This document shows, in pieces, positions 57,014 through 64,000 of a stretch of 64,000 nucleotides of DNA. Source of the DNA: Ahaetulla prasina. Lineage: Eukaryota; Chordata; Lepidosauria; Squamata; Colubridae. The translations under genes and the position numbers were made by a program. The first letter of the stretch is position 1. Every line of letters begins with the position of its first letter. The stretch spans positions 156,620,502 through 156,684,501 of the forward strand of contig NC_080541.1 in NCBI RefSeq assembly GCF_028640845.1, given 5' to 3'. The notes under the pieces were generated by a model. That model was not told the DNA's origin. It ran no database searches and saw only the letters and a list, made by a program, of their open reading frames with translations.

Positions 57014-58205
57014 CTATGCCAGTCCTGCGCGGAAGAATAAATACGTCTTCAGCTCACGGCGGAAGGTCCGAAGATCAGGAAGTTGATGAAGTCCTGGGGG
57101 AAGCTCGTTCCAGAGGGTAGGGGCCCCCACAGAGCAGGCCCTCCCCCTGAGAGCTGCCAGCCGACATTGTTTGGCTGACAGCACCCTAAGGAGGCCCTCC
57201 CTATGGGAGTGCACGGGTTGGTGGGAGGCAAACGGTGGCGGAAGGCGATCCCGTAGATAACCCGGTCCTAAGCCATGGAGCACTTTAAGGGTGGTAACCA
57301 AGACCTTGAAGTGCACCCAGAAGACCACAGGCAGCCAGTGCAGCTTGCGCAGGAGAGGTGTTATATGGGAGCCACAAGTGGCTCCCTCTATCACCCGCGC
57401 AGCCACATTCTGGACCAACTGAAGCCTCCGGGTGCTCTTCAAGGGGAGCCCCATGTAGAGAGCATTGCAGTAGTCCAGACGAGAAGTGACGAGAGCATGA
57501 GCATGAGACTGTGCATAGGGAATCCCGGTCTAGAAAGGGGCGCAACTGGTGAATCAGGGGTACCTGATAAAAAGCTCACCTGGAGACGGTCGTCAGATGT
57601 TTTTCAAAGGACAACCGCCCATCTAGGAGAACGCCCAAGTTGCGCACCCTCTCCATCGGGGCCAGTGACTCACCCCCAACAGTCAGCCGCGGCTGCAGCT
57701 GCCTGTACCGGGATGCCGGCATCCACAGCCACTCTGTCTTGGAGGGGTTGAGCTTGAGCCTGTTTCTCCCTATCCAGACCCGTACGGCCTCCAGACACCA
57801 GGACAGCACTTTGACAGCTTCGTTGGGGTGGCCTGGGATGGAAATGTACAGCTGAGTGTCATCAGCGTACAGTTGGTAACTCACCCCAAAACCACTGATG
57901 ATCTCACCCAGCGGCTTCATATAGATGTTGAACAGGAGAGGCGAGAGAACCGACCCCTGCGGCACCCCACACATGAGGCGCCTCGTGGTCGATCTCTGCC
58001 CTCCTGCCAACACCGTCTGCGACCGGACGGAAAGATAAGAGGAGAACCACCAAAAAATGGTGCCTCCCACTCTCAAACTCCCCAGCCAGCGCAGCAGGAT
58101 ACCATGATCAATGGTATCAAAAACCGCTGAGAGATCTAAAAGGACCAGGGCAGAGGAATAATCTCTGTCCCGAGCCCTCCAGAGATCATCAACCAACGCG
58201 ACCAA
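57014..58205 (-). pseudogene. L2-like ORF2: RT core and C-terminal domain
   Basis: Reading continues in the same frame after the TGA at 58230. Motif A is LLDLSAVFDTIDH, motif B GVPQGSVLSPLL, and motif C YADDTQLYIS has the catalytic Asp pair. The frame runs to a second TGA at 57576-57578, which replaces AGA of the sister copy. A shift of frame then leads to 57454-57014 with [31 protein letters not shown] and the end FFRAGLA. All RT motifs look sound; only a few changes separate this from an open protein. The intact enzyme would copy LINE RNA at a nicked target. Confidence 0.9.
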
Positions 58206-58229
58206 AGCTGTCTCTGTGCTATACCCAGG

Positions 58230-59840
58230 TCAAAAGCCGGACTGGAACGGGTCCAGATAGACCGTTTCATCCAGGTACTGGGGTAACAGACGTGCCACCA
58301 CACTCTCAACAACCTTCGCCATGAAGCGAAGGTTGGAGACGGGACGGTAGTTTCCCAAAACAGCTGGGTCCAGGGAAAGCTTCTTGGGGAGGGGCCTCAC
58401 CACCGCCTCTTTCAAGGCGGTAGGAACAACACCCTCCATCAAAGAAGTGTTAATAATCCCCTGGAGCCAGCCTCGTGTAACCTCCTGTGTGGCCAGCACC
58501 AACCAGGAGGGACACAGGTCCAATAAACATGTGGTGGTATTCAGGCTTCCCAGCAGCCTGTCCATGTCCTCAGGAACCACAGTATCAAACTCATCCCAGA
58601 TGTTCTCAACAAGACTTGTCTCTGTCATCTCACCTGGATCTACCCAATTTTGGTCCAATCCGTCCTGAAGCTGAGCAATTTTATCGTGCAGATATTTACT
58701 AAAATCCTCGGCCCGCCCCTGTAGCAGGTCATCCCGAACCTCCTGATGCAGGAGAGACCGGGTCACCCAAAACAAGGCGGCCGGGCGGTTATCTGCCGAT
58801 GCAATCAGAAAGGAGATGTAAATATTCTTAGCCTCCCTCAATGCCACTAGGTAGGTCTGAATAAATGACCTAACTAGTGTTCGATCAGCTTCCGAACGGC
58901 TGGACCTCCAGGCACTCTCTAGGCATCTTTTCCGGCGCTTCATCTCCCTCAGCTCCTCGGAGAACCAAGGAGCCGGTTGAGTTCTACACCGGGTCAGAGG
59001 TTGCAAAGGCACGACATGGTCCAAAGCCCCAGCCACGGCCCGTTTCCAGGCCGTGACTAGCTCCTCGGCCGAGCCGTGGGCCAGATCCTCAGGGAACGGC
59101 CCAAGCTCCGTCAGGAACCTATCCGGGTCCATCAGGCGCCTGGGATGGAACCAATGCATTGGTTCCATCTCCCTGCGGTGTTGAGTAGCGGTCCGAAAGT
59201 CCAGACGAAGGAGGGAATGATCCAACCATGACAAGGGTTCAATGACTAAGTCTCCCAGTTCCAGATCATTCAACCACTGTCCAGAAACAAAAATCAGATC
59301 CAGTGTGCCTCCCCCGATGTGAGTAGGGCCGTTAACTAATTGGGTCAGGTCCATGGCCGTCATGGAGGCCATGAACTCCCGAGCTGTCGTTGATGCCGCA
59401 CCGGTCGATGGCAAGTTGAAATCCCCCATGACCATAAGTCTAGGGGTATCAACCGCCATCCCGGCTAACACCTCTAACAGCTCGGGCAGGGCTGTTGTCA
59501 CGCAGCAAGGAGCCAGATACGTGATTAACAAGCCCACCTGCATCCTACGACCCCACTTCACAAAGAGGGATTCACAACCGGTTATCTGAGGTACAGTGGC
59601 CTCCCTCAGCTCTAGACTCTCCTTAATAACGACCGCCACACCCCCACCCCTACCTTGGGCCCTTGGCTGATGGAATGCACGGAAACCCGGCGGGCACATT
59701 TCAAGGGGAACACCCCCTTCTGTGCCCAACCAGGTCTCCGAAATGCCCATAAGGTCCGTGCCCCCCCCCCCCCCGTATAAGATCACAAATCAGGGGGGCT
59801 TTATTTACCACAGACCTTGCATTGCATAACATCAGCCGAA
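58230..59840 (-). pseudogene. L2-like ORF2: AP-type endonuclease and start of RT
   Basis: An apurinic-type endonuclease opens the LINE protein. The main frame runs 59786-58230 (518 codons). Reading upstream to about 59840 gives [20 protein letters not shown], the usual start of this domain. Counted from the Met at 59786, ISETWL (E17), RGGGVAVVIKESL, MGDFNLP (D122, N124), GGTLDLIFVS and LDHSLLRL supply the catalytic Glu, Asp, Asn and Asp-His. A linker and the first RT block (NYRPVSNLRFMAKVVE) follow. The frame ends at a single TGA (58230-58232) where the sister copy has an Arg codon, a CpG-type change. A 15-base C run near the N-terminus (about 59760) may add a length error. Confidence 0.9.
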
Positions 59841-59869
59841 GGTCCAAGCTCTGAGGATTCCGGCCATAT

Positions 59870-60530
59870 GTATGTGTCTTTCACATAGCTCTTTGACATG
59901 CATGTATGCGCACAGCCATTTGGCTTCATGTTTATTCCCGTGTCTAGGAAATGATGCAGCAGCTTTAATGATTCAAAAAGAGCTTTTTATGAAGTGCATT
60001 TTGCAAGGAATGTCCTGTAAAAAGAATTAAACAGCTTTGTTAATAATTCATGTAAATATATTAATGATGAATGTTTTATTTTGGAGAACAGTAACCACAA
60101 ACCCTCATCAAAAATATGATCTGCACTGTTTTGAGCCTTTGTCCCTGCCTCCCTCCCTTCCTTCTGTTATTCTACTTCTCTTTTTTAAAAACAAAACCTT
60201 GAAAATATTGTTTTGTTAATCGTTCTGAGCAAGTAGCAGCTATTGATTTTCAGTGGAAAACTAGAGGTGATAAAATTTCTCCTTGCTGTTCCAAGAATTT
60301 TGGGAAAATGGGAAGGATTTAGATTGATATATGTATATGTATACATACATACTGAAACATGGAAAGAGAAAGGGGACTTGGAAACATGGAATTATTATTA
60401 TTTCATGGGTGTGTGTTTTTCAATGGCTGATTATTTGAGTTTGATTTGGGGTAGATATGTTAGTTAATGATAATTTCTGTTGTCTGATTTTGTTCTTTAT
60501 GTTATTCTAATATCTTATTTGATATTTTTT
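59870..60530. other. AT-rich non-coding stretch
   Basis: No gene was recognised before the candidate exon. A pyrimidine-rich run precedes 60533. Confidence 0.45.
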
Positions 60531-60534
60531 TTAG

Positions 60535-60610
60535 GCCTGTTATGGATGAAATAGCCACGGAACCTTTAAAATATGCAGAACAGCTTCCAGTAGCACAAAT
60601 AATACACCAG
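60535..60610 (+). CDS. Candidate internal exon, unidentified host gene
   Basis: A TTTTTTTTAG acceptor with a T-rich tract (60520-60534) precedes a 76-bp stretch, followed by CAG|GTATCA, a fair donor. One frame is open throughout. After a single leading base come 25 codons reading PVMDEIATEPLKYAEQ and LPVAQIIHQ, ending exactly at a codon boundary; at least one of the other frames has stops. Codon content looks protein-like, unlike the AT-rich surroundings. I do not recognise the protein. If real, most of this window would be intron of one gene on the plus strand. A chance frame of 25 codons between splice-like sites remains possible. Confidence 0.45.
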
Positions 60611-60614
60611 GTAT

Positions 60615-62450
60615 CACTTTGTTTGTTGATATTTCTGTCAAGAATAAGTAAGGCTTCAGTCTTATAAATGAAATGCTTGCATTCACAAATTGTATGGAAG
60701 CAGAAATCTCCATTTAGAAAGTGCCATTATTTAGATTACTGAAAAAAAAATCCCAAATGCCCCTACTGAAGTACCAAGGGAAACCTCTAGCTAATTGATT
60801 TCAAACATTTAATTAATAAATGTTTATGGTACAAAGTAGAGTTAGTGCGAGTTTATGGCTGTGAAAGAATACAGATCTGACTTTTTAATAAAGGTGAAAA
60901 AGGCAATGAAACATTATGGGAGGAGAAACGGTAACTCACTACTAAGAAAGTGGAAAGCATGAGAAACTAAAAATAACCCCACTTTGATTTTGTTTGATAT
61001 AAAGGGAACAGAGAGAAACTTTGACAGATTTCAAGATTCTGTTATCATATTCTACAGAAATAAGGAGCATTCTTGGAACTGTGCTGCTTCTGTTTCTTGA
61101 CCTTGCCTATCTCAAAAGCAGTGGCATATCTCATCAAGCATGAGAAGCACAACGCAAGCTCTTAATAGGCAGCACATACTCACAACGGCCTCTTTAGTAG
61201 TGCCATATTCTCTGCTTCTTTAGATTAAGAACAGAGTCACACAAAGGACAGTCTCAGCAACATCTGTGAGTCAAAACACCAGCAAGAAAAACAGAAATAA
61301 ACAATCAGATAATCAAGAAAACATCGGGGGGATAGTTGTTATAATAATTTTATGAAATATTTTACAAAATGTACAAATAAAAACTAACATAAACTAACAA
61401 TCAGAAAGAAAGATAACAAAAAGAGAAATGGAGGCGCAGAAAGATACAAAGAAAAAAGAAAAGGGAACAAAAAATGACTTCCAAGTTCTTTCTTCAAGGA
61501 TATAAGAAACTTACTTTCAACTATTAGTTTAACACTTATTATATAGTGTTCATTTTATCCCAAATAAAAAAATAACAATTGTGAAATCCATATGTCATAA
61601 TTTTTTTTTTCATTTTCTGCTAAAAGTCCACAAAAAGCTTCCGATTGTAGATAAATCTCTTTTCTCTCACAAGAGTTGTTAATTTAACTATTGTAATGAA
61701 ACCTCAATGTTGATGACTTTCTGTGCACGGGCATTTAGTATTATAGCATACTATTATTAATATTGAGTTAAAAAGACCTAAAACCTCAACTAAGAATAAC
61801 TTGAAAACTGCCCATGAAGATAGAATTAGCCACACTTGTTTCATGCTTATTTGGCTTGCCAGTTTGCTAATACACAATTTGTTTCTTCGGTTTTAATTTA
61901 AGTTAAGCAGAAAGATTTCCATCTTACTTTGTAAGTCAAATCTCAACAAATATATTGAAAAACGGATGTACTTAAAGTACTTACAATATTTATTGCCCTT
62001 TGTAAGAATGGAACCCTGAGCAACAAAAATTATTTAGAGCCTATATAGCACAATAGATTTAAACTGGCATCAGAGCGCAGCCATAAAATACATCATATAA
62101 AAGTTATGAGGCTGATTTGATGAATTATACAAATTACAATGATTGCTTAAACAGAAACATAATATGATCACATGGTATAAGAATTCATATTTAAGGAAAG
62201 CATTCCAAAGCGAGAACTTTGGATTCAAAATCTGGAATGCCACTATTTCAAAGAAAAGCATTGGAAAAACATAAAATAATATTAATAAATTAATTCTTAC
62301 ATTTGTGAACTTCCGGCCAACCCAAGCGATGACAGGATTACATCATTAAACAACAATAAAAACAAAGTTTAAACAAATATTATCTACAGTAGGGTCAATA
62401 TTAGGAACATCTGCAAAAGATAGTTAAAAAAAATATTAAACTGGAAAAAC
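60615..62450. other. AT-rich stretch, no gene seen
   Basis: It includes an A-rich patch (61320-61500) that could be an old LINE remnant. Nothing is identifiable. Confidence 0.4.
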
Positions 62451-62454
62451 AGAA

Positions 62455-62720
62455 AACAGAATAACAGAGTTGGAAGGGACCTTGGAGGTCTTCTAATCCA
62501 ACCCCCTGATTAGGCAGGAAACCCTACATGACTTCAGACAAATGGTTATCCAATATCTTAAAATCTTCCAGTGTTGGAGCATTCACAACTTCTGGAGGCA
62601 AGTTGTTCCACTGATTAATTGTTCTGTCAGGAAATTTCTCTTAAGTTCTAAGTTGCTTCTTTCCGTGGTTAGTTTTTCCATCCATTGCTTCTTGTCCTAC
62701 CCTCAGGAAAGGACAATACA
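62455..62720 (-). mobile_element. CR1 LINE 3' end, minus strand
   Basis: It starts ACAGAGTTGGAAGGGACCTT, the reversed CR1 3' terminus. Then CTTCTGGAGGCAAGTTGTTC, TCTTAAGTTCTAAGTTGCTT and CATCCATTGCTTCTTGTCCT follow, matching the untranslated and C-terminal part of a second CR1 subfamily, different from the copy at 23.2-24.6 kb. Confidence 0.85.
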
Positions 62721-62724
62721 ATTG

Positions 62725-63905
62725 ATACTCTGTTCCTTTTTGTGTTGGTATTGTACAAAACATGTTTAATAAAAGGAAGGATTTTAATTGCCCATTGTCC
62801 TTGGCATCTAATCTTTTTAGCCTTTCCCCCGCCAACATTCCTGGTCACTGTTCAGGCAATCTGTATCTATCTGTCTTGGTCACATCTAATAAAAAATGGA
62901 ATATCTTTAAAATAATTCTAACTGAAATGTAAGTACTGTCTAACAGCACATCCTGGCTCCTTTCAGCACAATTATTACCAGAAGTTTATGTGTAACTTTC
63001 CTATTCCAGCTTTGACAATATTAAATTGATGGCAAGCTAGCCAGATGCTGTCAACTAAAAATGACCCATTATCTACAACTGCTGTGGCCTTCAGATTCAG
63101 TTGCCTTTCAACAAAAGCAGACAAGAGAACAAATGGAAGTTTGCTAAGTGGCAAAATTGCTGGCAATATCCCCTGGATATTAATTATTTTTAAGTCTGTT
63201 TTCAGGTATCCTTTTCAGTCAGAGTTGCTTGAATTTTCTTGCTAGAGGCAATGGTAGCTTTACCTGAAAAGAAACACAAGGTTTATTTTCAATCTTTGAA
63301 GTACACTGGTCTTCCTTGCAAGATTTCAAACCCTAAGAAAATTTAAAACTTTAGGCTCAATTGGGCCCTTCTGGGAAGAATATCTGATGTGTTTTGAACA
63401 CGGAAGATTAGAAATCAGGACCAGTTTATATCTCAGGATTTCCCTTGGTGCTGTCAGAGCCTCAAATGACCCTGCAACCCGCAAATGTCACATTTCAAAT
63501 TCTCTGTTCATGCCTGACTCTAAGCATAAATGAATTAAACAGCAGAGTAGGCAGTAAGTCAATATGTTCTTAACTGTGTGACTGAGCAATGAAACAGTTG
63601 AGGATTGTTTGGAATAGGTAAATAGGAACTGCACCAAATGGTTCACCTACAGGAATAACTATGATGGGAAACAGAATCAACCTTTAAGATGGTTGACCAG
63701 ATGAAATGTCACAGTAATATTTTTACAGCACAAGAAGTAATATAACAGCGGTGGGTTCATTTTGGCAGCTTTGTGCCATTTTGCACTGGATTGCATTGCT
63801 GAATAAAATGAGAAATGGGTTTTTTCATGCATTTCGGATATTTCAAACAGCAAAAGTTCATACTATGTAATTCTTTGCCAAAACATCCTACCAAAGCAAT
63901 TACTT
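62725..63905. other. Non-coding stretch
   Basis: No gene was recognised. Confidence 0.45.
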
Positions 63906-63910
63906 GACTG

Positions 63911-64000
63911 CAGTGGTGAAATCCAAATTTTTTTACTACCAGTTCTGTGGTCGTGGCTTGGTGGGCATGGTGTGGCTTGGTGGGCGTGATAGGGGAAAGA
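63911..64000. mobile_element. hAT-type MITE ('GGGCGTGGC' family), cut by window end
   Basis: CAGTGGTGAAATCCAAATTT, ACTACCAGTTCTGTGG, then two GTGGCTTGGTGGGC units. It matches the repeat at 47371-47640 and continues past the window. Confidence 0.65.

Larger units (their letters stand above)
56800..59865 (-). mobile_element. L2-like LINE, longest copy
   Basis: The minus-strand element runs from the middle of the endonuclease N-terminus (near 59860) through RT and the C-terminal domain to a 3' UTR ending in GAAGGGCGGTATAAAAAT, (ATT)n and a (GTT)n run (about 56800-56838). It is about 3.06 kb. ORF2 has only a few breaks, so this is a fairly young copy. A 5' end with ORF1 is not present. Confidence 0.93.

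Overview
This is vertebrate nuclear DNA with no cellular gene that I can recognise. The repeats point to a squamate reptile, most likely a snake. A CR1/L3-type LINE ends in an ATTCT (=AATAG) pentamer array, as described for snake CR1-L3 elements. Four Sauria-type SINEs carry the BovB-like AACCTTTACCTTT tail. An L2-like LINE, Penelope-like elements, a Ty3/Gypsy element and several short DNA transposons are also present. The non-repeat DNA is AT-rich and looks intronic or intergenic. The only candidate host coding sequence is a 76-bp exon-like block at 60535-60610.

Layout. 1-522: 3' end of an L3-type LINE. 3.5-4.3 kb: short repeats, including a Penelope-like arm. 5.85-8.8 kb: a three-level nest, with a solo LTR inside an L2-like LINE inside a MITE. 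11.4 kb: a fold-back repeat. 13.4-15.6 kb: a TA-flanked MITE and a hAT-like element with a large GA-rich expansion. 17.9-18.3 kb: a perfect 181-bp tandem duplication. 20.2-22.4 kb: an L3-type LINE inside a MITE, followed by a hAT-like MITE. 23.2-24.6 kb: a decayed CR1. 24.6-35.4 kb: mostly single-copy AT-rich DNA with scattered SINEs and MITEs. 35.6-38.0 kb: two adjacent Penelope-like fold-back cassettes with GIY-YIG endonuclease remnants. 41.6-46.7 kb: a minus-strand Gypsy element with nearly identical LTRs inside an older solo LTR. 51.4-54.6 kb: an L2-like 3' end, a Tc1-like remnant and a TA-flanked element. 56.8-59.9 kb: the longest L2-like LINE, encoding endonuclease and reverse transcriptase. 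60-64 kb: single-copy DNA, the candidate exon and a CR1 3' end.

All recognisable proteins belong to mobile elements, and nearly all are broken. The long Gypsy integrase frame is the main exception. The most interesting signal is a 33-34-nt motif in six Penelope-type arms: CTGANGAT, a 6-bp stem with a 6-nt loop, then GAAACGTC. Its stem shows paired substitutions between copies and its flanks resemble a hammerhead ribozyme core. All family assignments come from reading the sequence; no database search was run.
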